Assembly: GCF_018324205.1 (NCBI RefSeq)
Contig: NZ_AP023356.1
Coordinates: 5,996,001-6,060,000, forward strand
Length of the DNA stretch: 64,000 nt
Source of the DNA: Actinoplanes ianthinogenes
GTDB lineage: Bacteria; Actinomycetota; Actinomycetes; Mycobacteriales; Micromonosporaceae
Reading direction: 5' to 3'
Shown here: positions 35,745-43,822 of the stretch, piece after piece
How the letters are laid out: the number at the start of each line of letters is the position of its first letter
How positions within the stretch are numbered: the first letter of the stretch is position 1
Made by a program: the position numbers and the translations under genes
The notes under the pieces: model-generated
The model's input: only the letters and a program-made list of their open reading frames with translations
The model's database searches: none
Told to the model about the DNA's origin: nothing

Positions 35745-36306
35745 AGCTGGTCCTCACGGCCCTTCCCGAGGCGGCCATAGGGCCCTGAGCGCCAGCCCGA
35801 CGAACCGGGCTGGTCCTCACGGCCCTTTCCGGGGCGGCCATAGGGCGCTGAGCGCCAGCCCGACGAACCGGGCTGGTCCTCACGGCCCTTTCCGGGGCGG
35901 CCATAGGGCGCTGAGTGCCAGCCCGTCGACCCGGGCTGGTGCTGGTGGCCCTGTCCGGGCTCGGGGTAGGGCGCTGAGTGCCAGCCCGTCGACCCGGGCT
36001 GGTGCTGGTGGCCCTGTCCGGGCTCGGGGTAGGGCGCTGAGTGCCAGCCCGTCGACCCGGGCTGGTGCTGGTGGCCCTGTCCGGGCTCGGAATGGGGCGC
36101 TGGGCGCCAGCCCGACAACCCGGGCTGGTGCTGGTGGCCCTGTCCGGGCTCGGAGTAGGGCGCTGAGTGCCAGCCCGACAACCCGGGCTGGTGCTGGTGG
36201 CCCTGTCCGGGCTCGGAGTAGGGCGCTGAGTGCCAGCCCGACAACCCGGGCTGGTGCTGGTGGCCCTGTCCGGGCTCGGAATAGGGCGCTGAGTGCCAGC
36301 CCGACG
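35745..36306. repeat. Array of nine 63-bp units, each forming a hairpin
   Basis: About nine head-to-tail 63-bp units fill the gap between the convergent cysG and otsA genes. Three units on the left are of one type (with CTCACGGCCCTTTCC) and six of another (with CTGGTGGCCCTGTCC). At each junction CCAGCCCG and CGGGCTGG form a perfect 8-bp stem with a variable 6-base loop (TCGACC, ACGAAC, ACAACC). The unit is 21 codons and open only on the minus strand, giving Gly/Trp/His/Pro/Gln-rich repeats such as GWHSAPYPEPGQGHQHQPGS; a stop precedes the array and no ribosome site is seen. The remaining gap to 36384 holds nothing recognisable. Confidence 0.9.
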
Positions 36307-36384
36307 AACAGGGTCAGCCGGGGAACGGTGACTCGCGGCCGGGACCGGGGCGGGACCGGGCTTGGGGCGTACGGGAAACGGACG

Positions 36385-36409
36385 GTGCCGGGCCGCAGCG
36401 GCCCGGCAC
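36385..36409 (-). terminator. Terminator hairpin downstream of otsA
   Basis: A perfect 12-bp palindromic stem around a single A lies 15 bases beyond the otsA stop; in practice the loop is about five bases. It probably insulates otsA from the repeat array. Confidence 0.75.
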
Positions 36410-36423
36410 CGGAAAGCGTGGTC

Positions 36424-37824
36424 CTAGTCGTCCTTCTCGTCGACGTCGAGCTCGTCGAGGAACGTGCGGGCCCACCGGGCGACGTCGTGGGTGCGCAGAT
36501 GGCGCTGCATGACCCGCATCCGGCGCTTGAGTTCGGCCGGCTCCGAGTTGATCGCCCGCAGCAGCGCGTCCTTCACGCCGTCGGGGTCGTGCGGGTTGCA
36601 CAGGAAGGCCTGGCGCAGTTCCGTGGCGGCGCCGGCGAACTCGCTGAGGATCAGCGCGCCCCCGGTGTCGCCGCGGCAGGCGATGTACTCCTTGGCCACC
36701 AGGTTCATCCCGTCCCGCAGCGGGGTCACCATCATCACGTCGGCGGCCGCGTACATCGCGGCGAGCTCCTGCTTGCTGACCGATTGGTGCAGGTAGTGCA
36801 CGGCCGGGGTGCCGACCTTGCCGAACTCGCCGTTGATCCGGCCGACCTCGCGCTCCACCTTGACCCGCAACGTCTGGTAGTGCTCGACGCGCTCCCGGCT
36901 GGGCGTCGCGACCTGCACCATCACCGCGTCGCCGACACTGAGTTTCTGGTCGGCCAGCAGCTCGCGGAACGCCTTGAGCCGCAGCTCGATGCCCTTGGTG
37001 TAGTCCAGCCGGTCGACGCCGAGGATGACCGTTTTCGGATCGCCCAGCTCGGCGCGGATCTGTTTGGCCCGGGCCTGCACCGACGGGTCGGCGGCCAGCC
37101 GCTCCATCTCCCGGGTGTCGATGCTGATCGGGAACGCGCCGGCTTTCACCTTGCGCCCGTCCACCTGGATGGACTGGCCCTCGTAACGCAGGCCGAGCAG
37201 GTGCCGGGCCAGCCGGACGAAGTTCTGCGCGGCCAGCCGCTGCTGGAAACCGACCAGGTCGGCGCCGAGCAGGCCGCGCAGGATCTCGGCCCGGAACGGC
37301 ATCTGCATGAACAGCTCGATCGGCGGGAACGGGATGTGCAGGAAGAAGCCGATCCGCAGGTCGGGGCGCATCTCCCGGAGCATCGCGGGCACCAGCTGGA
37401 GCTGGTAGTCCTGCACCCAGACGGTGGCGCCCTCGGCCGCCACGTCCGCCGCGGCCTCGGCGAACCGCTGGTTGACCGCGCGATAGGAGTCCCGCCAGCG
37501 CCGTTTGTAGACGGGGGTCTCCACCGCGTCGTGGTAGAGCGGCCAGATCGTCGCGTTCGACTGGCCCTCGTAATAGCGTTCGAGTTCGTCGGCGCTCAGC
37601 GGCACCGGATGGATGTTGATGCCTTCCAATTCGAACGGCTCCGGGGCGGCACCGTCGCCGCCGGCCCATCCGATCCAGGTCCCACGGTGCTCGGTGAGCA
37701 CCGGATGCAACGCCGTGACCAGGCCTCCTGGGCTGGGACGCCACTGTCGTTCCCCGCTCGGGAGAATGACCTCGTCCACGGGCAAACGGTTGGCGACGAC
37801 GACGAAGGAACTTCGTTGGGCCAC
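36424..37824 (-). CDS. otsA: Alpha,alpha-trehalose-phosphate synthase
   Basis: This GT20 enzyme makes trehalose 6-phosphate from UDP- or GDP-glucose and glucose 6-phosphate in the cytoplasm. The 466-residue length is normal. Signatures include VVVANRLPV at the start, WVQDYQLQLVP, FFLHIPFPP, ILGVDRLDYTKGI with its phosphate-binding Arg/Lys and the nucleotide-sugar motif TPLRDGMNLVAKEY. No otsB phosphatase gene is adjacent. It is divergent from a small membrane protein gene across a gap of about 110 bases. Confidence 0.96.
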   Translation of the reverse strand: MAQRSSFVVVANRLPVDEVILPSGERQWRPSPGGLVTALHPVLTEHRGTWIGWAGGDGAAPEPFELEGINIHPVPLSADELERYYEGQSNATIWPLYHDAVETPVYKRRWRDSYRAVNQRFAEAAADVAAEGATVWVQDYQLQLVPAMLREMRPDLRIGFFLHIPFPPIELFMQMPFRAEILRGLLGADLVGFQQRLAAQNFVRLARHLLGLRYEGQSIQVDGRKVKAGAFPISIDTREMERLAADPSVQARAKQIRAELGDPKTVILGVDRLDYTKGIELRLKAFRELLADQKLSVGDAVMVQVATPSRERVEHYQTLRVKVEREVGRINGEFGKVGTPAVHYLHQSVSKQELAAMYAAADVMMVTPLRDGMNLVAKEYIACRGDTGGALILSEFAGAATELRQAFLCNPHDPDGVKDALLRAINSEPAELKRRMRVMQRHLRTHDVARWARTFLDELDVDEKDD

Positions 37825-37937
37825 GCTGAGTACACCTCCGGGTGGTTTCTGTTCCCAAGGCGAGCCTACTGTGCGTAGCCAGCCCGGGTCGTACCCACTC
37901 TCTTCATGCCTTTGAAGCGGGGTGTCATCCTGTGCCG

Positions 37938-38480
37938 GTGACCCCCCTCGATGATCATTCCCAGCAGCGGCGCCCGATCTTCTTTCCTGTGGTGATTGCC
38001 ACTGTGCTGCTGACGATCATCGGGATGATCGGTGGGTATCTGCTCAGCGAGCGGAAGGACCGCGGCACGGAGGCGACGTCCCCCACCACTGACGCCGCTC
38101 CTTCGTATACCCCGTCGGCGCCGCCCTCTCTCCTGCCGACCGACGGTCTGTGCCCGCAGCAGACCCAGGACTTCGCCGTCCACTCGCAGATCCCGGGCCC
38201 GTTGTCCCAGGTGGTGCGGCGCCGCACCACCGCCGGCACGGTGATCTGGATCTGCCAGAACGAGGCGGGGCAGCTCTTCTACCACGCCAACAAGGGCGGC
38301 GAGTCGGCCACCTGGATCGAGGGCAAGACCGCGCTCTTCCTGCGTGACGTCGTGCACGAGCCGGACGGCAGCTACGAGGGCACCGCGTCCGACGGGAGTA
38401 TCTTCAACCTGAACGACGACCGTCTGCTGATCACGCCGCTGTCCGGAAAGCCGCGGGTGCAGGACCTGGCGCCGGAGTGA
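37938..38480 (+). CDS. Membrane-anchored extracytoplasmic protein, hypothetical
   Basis: Two neighbouring GTG codons (37932 and 37938) are the likely starts; both lack a clear ribosome site and may be leaderless. The 180-residue product has a short basic N-terminus, one membrane helix (FFPVVIATVLLTIIGMIGGY), a Thr/Ser/Pro-rich linker and a C-terminal beta-rich domain with two Cys residues (GLCPQQ, WICQNE). It probably sits on the outer membrane face. The family is not recognised. Confidence 0.65.
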   Translation: MTPLDDHSQQRRPIFFPVVIATVLLTIIGMIGGYLLSERKDRGTEATSPTTDAAPSYTPSAPPSLLPTDGLCPQQTQDFAVHSQIPGPLSQVVRRRTTAGTVIWICQNEAGQLFYHANKGGESATWIEGKTALFLRDVVHEPDGSYEGTASDGSIFNLNDDRLLITPLSGKPRVQDLAPE

Positions 38481-38532
38481 CCGCCAGGGGTTGACGTTCA
38501 CGGTGCCCGCGGGACCTGGAAAGATTGTCCTT

Positions 38533-38566
38533 TGATTCCGGCACCGAAATGATTCCGGCACCGAAA
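38533..38566. repeat. Perfect 17-bp tandem direct repeat upstream of ettA
   Basis: TGATTCCGGCACCGAAA occurs twice back to back (38533-38549 and 38550-38566), 29 bases before the ettA start and upstream of its GGAGG site. It lies within the likely 5' leader or promoter. It could be a regulator-binding repeat or a chance duplication. Confidence 0.7.
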
Positions 38567-38594
38567 ACTCACGATCGCGGAGGTAGGGCACACC

Positions 38595-40271
38595 GTGGCC
38601 CAGTTCATCTACGTCCTGGAAAAGGCGCGCAAGGCGCACGGCGACAAGGTCGTGCTCGACAACGTGACGCTGAACTTCCTGCCGGGTGCCAAGATCGGTG
38701 TGGTCGGCCCGAACGGCGCCGGTAAGTCCACGCTGCTCAAGGTGATGGCGGGGCTCGAGACGCTGAGCAACGGCGATGCCCGGCTGATGCCCGGCTACAC
38801 CGTCGGCATGCTCGCGCAGGAGCCGCCGCTCAACGACGCGAAGACGGTCCTCGGCAACATCGAGGAGGCGGTCGCCGAGACCAAGGCCAAGCTGGAGCGG
38901 TTCAACAAGATCGCCGAGCAGATGGCCACCGACTACACCGACGAGCTGATGGAGGAGATGGGCAAGCTCCAGGAGGAGCTGGACCACGCCGACGCGTGGG
39001 ACATCGACTCGCAGCTGGAGCTGGCGATGGACGCGCTGCGCTGCCCGCCGCCGGACGCCGACGTCACCCAGCTCTCCGGTGGTGAGCGCCGCCGGGTCGC
39101 GCTGTGCAAGCTGCTGCTCGAGGCGCCCGACCTGCTGCTGCTCGATGAGCCCACCAACCACCTGGACGCGGAGAGCGTGCACTGGCTGGAGCAGCACCTG
39201 GCCAAGTACGCGGGCACCGTCATCGCGATCACCCACGACCGGTACTTCCTGGACAACGTGGCCGGCTGGATCCTCGAGCTGGACCGCGGCCGGGCGTACC
39301 CGTACGAGGGCAACTACTCGACGTACCTGGAGAAGAAGGCGCAGCGCCTGGCGGTCGAGGGCCGCAAGGACGCCAAGCTCAAGAAGCGCCTCACCGAGGA
39401 GCTCGAGTGGGTCCGGTCGAACGCCAAGGCGCGCCAGACCAAGTCGAAGTCCCGCCTCGACCGCTACGAGGAGATGGCCGCCGAGGCGGAGAAGACCCGG
39501 AAGCTGGACTTCGAGGAGATCCAGATCCCGCCGGGCCCGCGCCTGGGCAACACCGTCATCGAGGTCAGCGACCTGGTCAAGGGCTTCGACGGGCGGACGC
39601 TGATCGACCACCTGTCGTTCTCGCTGCCGCGTAACGGCATCGTCGGCATCATCGGCCCGAACGGCGTCGGCAAGACCACGCTGTTCAAGACCATCGTCGG
39701 GCTGGAGCAGCCGGACGAGGGCTCGGTGCGGATCGGCGAGACGGTCAAGCTGTCCTACGTCGACCAGAGCCGGGCCGGCCTGGACCCGGCCAAGACGGTG
39801 TGGGAGGTCGTCTCCGACGGGCTCGACCACATGATGGTCGGCAAGGTCGAGATGCCGTCCCGGGCGTACGTCGCGGCCTTCGGCTTCAAGGGCCCGGACC
39901 AGCAGAAGCCGACCAAGGTCCTCTCCGGCGGTGAGCGCAACCGGCTCAACCTGGCGATGACGCTGAAGATCGGCGGCAACGTGATCCTGCTCGACGAGCC
40001 GACCAACGACCTGGACGTCGAGACCCTCTCCAGCCTGGAGAACGCGCTGCTGGAGTTCCCCGGCTGCGCCGTGGTCATCTCCCACGACCGGATGTTCCTC
40101 GACCGGGTCGCCACCCACATGCTCGCGTGGGAGGGCACCGACGAGGACCCGGACAAGTGGTTCTGGTTCGAGGGCAACTTCGAGGCGTACGAGAAGAACA
40201 AGATCGACCGGCTCGGCGCCGAGGCGGCCCGCCCGCACCGGGTGACCTACCGCAAGCTCACTCGTGACTGA
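38595..40271 (+). CDS. ettA: Energy-dependent translational throttle protein EttA (ABC-F)
   Basis: This ribosome-associated ABC-F ATPase gates translation according to ATP/ADP. The 558 residues comprise two ABC domains with Walker A GPNGAGKST and GPNGVGKTT, signatures LSGGERRR and LSGGERNR, and Walker B LLLLDEPTNHLD and VILLDEPTNDLD. The interdomain helical linker (about 240-320) is charged. The first domain contains the EttA-type arm insertion. The GTG start has GGAGG about 10 bases upstream. It overlaps the downstream thioesterase by 8 bases. Confidence 0.95.
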   Translation: MAQFIYVLEKARKAHGDKVVLDNVTLNFLPGAKIGVVGPNGAGKSTLLKVMAGLETLSNGDARLMPGYTVGMLAQEPPLNDAKTVLGNIEEAVAETKAKLERFNKIAEQMATDYTDELMEEMGKLQEELDHADAWDIDSQLELAMDALRCPPPDADVTQLSGGERRRVALCKLLLEAPDLLLLDEPTNHLDAESVHWLEQHLAKYAGTVIAITHDRYFLDNVAGWILELDRGRAYPYEGNYSTYLEKKAQRLAVEGRKDAKLKKRLTEELEWVRSNAKARQTKSKSRLDRYEEMAAEAEKTRKLDFEEIQIPPGPRLGNTVIEVSDLVKGFDGRTLIDHLSFSLPRNGIVGIIGPNGVGKTTLFKTIVGLEQPDEGSVRIGETVKLSYVDQSRAGLDPAKTVWEVVSDGLDHMMVGKVEMPSRAYVAAFGFKGPDQQKPTKVLSGGERNRLNLAMTLKIGGNVILLDEPTNDLDVETLSSLENALLEFPGCAVVISHDRMFLDRVATHMLAWEGTDEDPDKWFWFEGNFEAYEKNKIDRLGAEAARPHRVTYRKLTRD

Positions 40272-40680
40272 TTCTGGTCGTTTCGTCTACGACGTGCCCG
40301 TGCGCTGGTCCGACATGGACGCGTACGGGCACGTCAACAACGCGCGCTTCCTCACGCTGTACGAGGAGGCGCGCGTCGCGATGTTCTTCGTCGGGGCCCG
40401 CAAGCACGGGCTCGGCTCGTTCGAGGAGGGCATCGTGATCGCCCGCCACGAGATCGACTATCTGCGGCCGGTCGACTTCGGCGATCCGGTGCGGATCGAG
40501 ATGTGGGTCTCGGAGCTCAAAGCGGCCTCGTTCACGGTGGACTACGAGCTCTTCGACGACGGGGTGCTGGCCTCGCGGGCCCGCTCGGTCTGCGTGCCGT
40601 ACAACCTGGCCGAGGGTCACCCGCGGCGGCTCTCCGCCGAGGAGAGGGACTTCCTGACGCCCTACCGGATCCGGTCATGA
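40264..40680 (+). CDS. Acyl-CoA thioesterase, 4HBT hotdog fold
   Basis: The 138-residue protein has the hotdog thioesterase pattern with VRWSDMDAYGHVNNARF near residue 12, including the catalytic-type Asp and the HVNN motif. Proteins of this type hydrolyse acyl-CoA thioesters as homotetramers. It starts with a GTG inside the last codons of ettA and its stop overlaps the next gene as ATGA, so the three genes form one operon. Pairing of ettA with such a thioesterase is common in actinobacteria. Confidence 0.92.
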   Translation: MTDSGRFVYDVPVRWSDMDAYGHVNNARFLTLYEEARVAMFFVGARKHGLGSFEEGIVIARHEIDYLRPVDFGDPVRIEMWVSELKAASFTVDYELFDDGVLASRARSVCVPYNLAEGHPRRLSAEERDFLTPYRIRS

Positions 40681-41336
40681 GTGGGCACGGCCTGCTCGGG
40701 GTTCCCGACGCGGGCGCGTTCCTGGCCCGGCTGACCCGGCTGGATCCGGCCGCCCCGGTCCGTTTGCGATCAGTCGGCGGCCGCACCGCGCTCTGGGCGC
40801 ACCTGCCCTGGGACGTGCTGGTCACCCGCGAGGTGGCAGGGCCCGGCCCGGGCGACGCGACGGTCTCGGCGGCCGCCCTGCTCGCGGTGCTCGCCGCCGG
40901 TGGCGAGGAGTTGCCGGAGCGGCGCGACACCCAGTGGCGCTGGCCGTTGCCGCCGGCCGCCAGCCAGGCCATCGAGGAGGTCACCGGTGCCGAGCTGATC
41001 CGGCTCGCCGCAGCGGCCGCCGGCACGCTGCGGGAGGTGACCGCGAGCGGGGTGGACGGCCGGGCGGTCGGGCAGCGGGCGGTCCGGGACGCGCTTCTCG
41101 ATCACGTGGCACTGGTCGTCACGCCGGAGGGCGGCGCCCCGGTCGAGATCTCCCAGCGACTCGTGCAAGCGGTTGCCCGGATGGGTTTCCTCGGTCCGAA
41201 GGACCCCGAGCCGGCCGCGGCGCGAGTGCGCCGCGCGGGCAGTTGGGTAGGAATTTCGGCACCATATGGAGTCGCTTGGCGACAGAGCGCCCACAAATTG
41301 ACTGTTATGACGATGACGACTCACCCGAAAGGGTGA
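40677..41336 (+). CDS. Hypothetical protein coupled to the thioesterase
   Basis: The 219-residue soluble protein starts at the ATG at 40677, overlapping the thioesterase stop. It is Ala/Arg-rich and mostly helical, with AWHLPWDVLVTREVAG-like hydrophobic blocks and an ending (GVAWRQSAHKLTVMTM) that looks unlike the rest. No catalytic motif is seen and the family is not recognised. Its co-transcription with ettA and the thioesterase is firm. Confidence 0.72.
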   Translation: MSGHGLLGVPDAGAFLARLTRLDPAAPVRLRSVGGRTALWAHLPWDVLVTREVAGPGPGDATVSAAALLAVLAAGGEELPERRDTQWRWPLPPAASQAIEEVTGAELIRLAAAAAGTLREVTASGVDGRAVGQRAVRDALLDHVALVVTPEGGAPVEISQRLVQAVARMGFLGPKDPEPAAARVRRAGSWVGISAPYGVAWRQSAHKLTVMTMTTHPKG

Positions 41337-41465
41337 GGTCGCATAGTCCTTCCGGTCCCGCCCTCCCGTTGGGGGGATGACCTTCAGGAACGGTCCGGGT
41401 ACCGTCGGCCCTCGGATCTACTGCTACGTCCGGCAGTGGGTCTGTTGGGGAGTGAGGTGCACACG

Positions 41466-42047
41466 ATGCCGTGGTGGTCATGGCGTCCGGGATCGGCCGC
41501 GGGTGACGAGCCGGATACCGGTGGCGAAGTGGCGGTGCAGAGCACCGTCCGCGTCGGTGTCCCGGCCCAGCGCGAGCCGAGCCGGACCACCGTTCCGTCC
41601 GAACTGCCTGCGACCGGATCCTCCGATCTGGTCGAGCCGGTGTCGCTGACGCGCATCGGCAAAGCGCTCGACCTGCTGGACATCCGATTCCTCGCCGACG
41701 GCGGCGGCAGCCTGCTCGCCATGTGGGAGCGGCACGCGGTGCTGTTCACCCTGGAGGGTCCGGACGACGAGATCCTGGTGATGCGGGCGCGTCCGCATGC
41801 GACGGTGCCGCCGGACTGGGCGGATCGGGCGTACCGGGTGGTCAACGAGTGGAACCACACCCGCCGCTTCTGCAAGGCGTATGTGGGGGATCCGACCGAG
41901 CGCGGCCAGCTGCCGATCTACGCAGAGCTGCAGGTGCCGCTCGCCGCCGGCACCCACGACACCCTCCTGGTCGAGCTGCTGGACTGTGGCGCCGCCGTCG
42001 CGACGTCGTTCGTCGACTGGCTGCACGACGAGGGCGCCCTGCTCTGA
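41466..42047 (+). CDS. YbjN-domain protein
   Basis: The ATG at 41466 follows GTGAGG at 8-base spacing and gives 193 residues; an earlier start at 41436 is possible. After a Ser/Pro/Thr-rich start of about 55 residues, the remaining part resembles the YbjN/type III secretion chaperone-like fold: IGKALDLLDIRFLADGGGSLLA and VNEWNHTRRFCKAYVG. Proteins of this fold are often implicated in stress responses or protein interaction. It is convergent with the secreted propeller protein, only 4 bases away. Confidence 0.8.
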   Translation: MPWWSWRPGSAAGDEPDTGGEVAVQSTVRVGVPAQREPSRTTVPSELPATGSSDLVEPVSLTRIGKALDLLDIRFLADGGGSLLAMWERHAVLFTLEGPDDEILVMRARPHATVPPDWADRAYRVVNEWNHTRRFCKAYVGDPTERGQLPIYAELQVPLAAGTHDTLLVELLDCGAAVATSFVDWLHDEGALL

Positions 42048-42051
42048 GCGG

Positions 42052-43314
42052 TCAGTCCAGGGGGAACATCCCCAGCCGGCCGTGGTACTCCTTGCCCAGC
42101 TGATCGGTGTCCGAGCCGACCAGCAGCCCGCGCGGCACGGTGAGGAAGGCCCGCACCCCCACACCGCGCGAGCGGGTCGGGTTCCAGGACAGCGCCTTGC
42201 CGGTGGCCGGGCTGACCGCGCCGATGCCCGGCCGGGAGACCGCGCCCGGCCCCGGGCCGTTGCCGTCGGTGCCGTACGGGTTGTCGAACCAGCGCTGGTG
42301 CCCGCCCAGGTAAACGGCCGGTCCGGTGATCGCGACCGCGTACAGCGAGTCCCCGCCGGTGCGCTGCACCCAGGTCGGGCGCTGTTCGCCGGTCCGGTTC
42401 GTCTCGAAGCGGGCGGCGGAGTCGCAGAGCTTCTGCGCCGAGGACGCCCGGCCGGTCGCGGCGACCACGAAGTAGGAGCCGTCCGGGGAGAACTTCACCT
42501 GCCGCAGGTAGGTGTCGAAGCCCTTCATGCACTGCGGCTCGTACGCCCGCGTGTACCACCCGGTGAGCTGCGCCGAGGAGCCACCGACGTCGAAGAGTGC
42601 GATCTGGGTGCGGTCCGCGGTGCCGGCCTTGAGGAACGCGCCGACCGCGACCAGCTTGCGCCCGTCGGCGGTGACGTCGAAGTGCTCGACCCGGGTCCGG
42701 CTCAGCCCCGGCCCGGCCAGGTGCGCGTCGAAGTCCTGGTCGACGGCGCCGGTCTCGGCGTTCATCCGGGCCAGGCCGACCCGCCCGGTCCCGTTGATCG
42801 CGGAGAACGTGCCGGCGGCGTACAGGTCGTCGCCCCGGGTCGCCAGGGCCCGCACGTCACCCCAGTTGACCCGGGCCTTGAACGTGGTGTCCCGGTTGCC
42901 GCTGCCCAGCCAGAGCCGGGTCAGCCCGCGCGACGAGGCGCCGTTCACGGTCTTGAAGGCGCCCCCGGCGTAGACCGTCCCGTCGGCGCCCGGCGCCAGC
43001 GAGTAGATCGCGCCGTCCACCTCCGGCGCGAACGACCGGATCGTGCCGTCGTGCAGGTCGAACGCGAAGATGTTCTTCCGGGCCAGGGTGGTGCGCCGGC
43101 TGCTGTCCGCGACCTTGGTGAACGCGCCACCGACGATCACCGTGTCACCGACCACCGCCAGCGACCAGACGGTGCCGTCCAGCACGTGCGGGGTCCAGTC
43201 GACCGGGTTGCTGGAGACGATCGCGGACTGCGTGATGTCGGCCATCGCGGGCGGTGGGAATCCGCCCAGGGCGGTGAGGAAAACGGTGGCGACGGCCAGG
43301 TGGCGACGACGCAT
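42052..43314 (-). CDS. Secreted beta-propeller-like protein (delta-60 repeat type)
   Basis: The 420-residue protein has a signal peptide (MRRRHLAVATVFLTALGG...PAMAD) cleaved near residue 26. The mature part shows repeated blades such as VVGDTVIVGGAFTKV, GADGTVYAGGAFKTV, TRGDDLYAAGTFSAI and ADGRKLVAVGAFLKA, the pattern of DUF5122 (delta-60) beta-propellers. A Cys pair (PQCMKGF, KLCDSA) could form a disulphide. No enzymatic residues are recognised. It probably acts outside the cell as a binding scaffold. Confidence 0.85.
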   Translation of the reverse strand: MRRRHLAVATVFLTALGGFPPPAMADITQSAIVSSNPVDWTPHVLDGTVWSLAVVGDTVIVGGAFTKVADSSRRTTLARKNIFAFDLHDGTIRSFAPEVDGAIYSLAPGADGTVYAGGAFKTVNGASSRGLTRLWLGSGNRDTTFKARVNWGDVRALATRGDDLYAAGTFSAINGTGRVGLARMNAETGAVDQDFDAHLAGPGLSRTRVEHFDVTADGRKLVAVGAFLKAGTADRTQIALFDVGGSSAQLTGWYTRAYEPQCMKGFDTYLRQVKFSPDGSYFVVAATGRASSAQKLCDSAARFETNRTGEQRPTWVQRTGGDSLYAVAITGPAVYLGGHQRWFDNPYGTDGNGPGPGAVSRPGIGAVSPATGKALSWNPTRSRGVGVRAFLTVPRGLLVGSDTDQLGKEYHGRLGMFPLD

Positions 43315-43375
43315 GGGGCGGCTCCCGGATCGTGGATGGACAATCCGATCAACGAGCCACCCGGGAACGGCGTGA

Positions 43376-43783
43376 CTATCCGTGCGCCGGATCCATGGTG
43401 TTCACCATGAAATAGGCGGCGCGCTCCAGGTAGTCCCAGAGCATGGTGTGCAGCCGCGGCTCCAGGCCGAGCGAGTCGACCGCCACCCGCATGTGCGCCA
43501 GCCAGGCGTCCCGCTCGGCCGGGCCGACCCGGAACGGCGCGTGCCGCATCCGCAGCCGGGGGTGGCCGCGGCTGGCGGAGTAGGTGTTCGGCCCGCCCCA
43601 GTACTGCATCAGGAAGAGGGTCAGCCGGTCGGCGGCCGGGCCGAGATCCTCCTCGGGATACATCGGCCGCAGCAGCGGGTCCTGCGCGACGCCCTCGTAG
43701 AACTTGTCGACGAGGCGGCGGAACGTCTCCTCACCACCGACGGCGGTGAAGAAGGTGACCTCTTCCGGTACGGGTGCGCTCAC
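43376..43783 (-). CDS. glbO: Group II truncated haemoglobin
   Basis: The 135-residue haem protein of the 2-on-2 globin fold carries VGGEETFRRLVDKFYEGV at the start (Tyr in the distal pocket), MQYWGGP, and the proximal His in MRHAPFRVGP. The Trp in AHMRVAVDSL...LWDYLERAAY fits the TrHbO group. Roles in oxygen or NO chemistry near the membrane are known for the family. It is monocistronic, between the propeller protein and an MFS gene with 39 bases on one side. Confidence 0.93.
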   Translation of the reverse strand: MSAPVPEEVTFFTAVGGEETFRRLVDKFYEGVAQDPLLRPMYPEEDLGPAADRLTLFLMQYWGGPNTYSASRGHPRLRMRHAPFRVGPAERDAWLAHMRVAVDSLGLEPRLHTMLWDYLERAAYFMVNTMDPAHG

Positions 43784-43822
43784 CGTTCCATCCTGCCAGC
43801 CGCCCGCTGGAACGCCCGCGGC

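Noticed and set aside
34538..36244. A 568-codon minus-strand frame joining the hairpin array with the antisense of cysG
   Set aside because: The cysG half is clearly a shadow. Only the repeat part is of interest and is reported separately with low interest.
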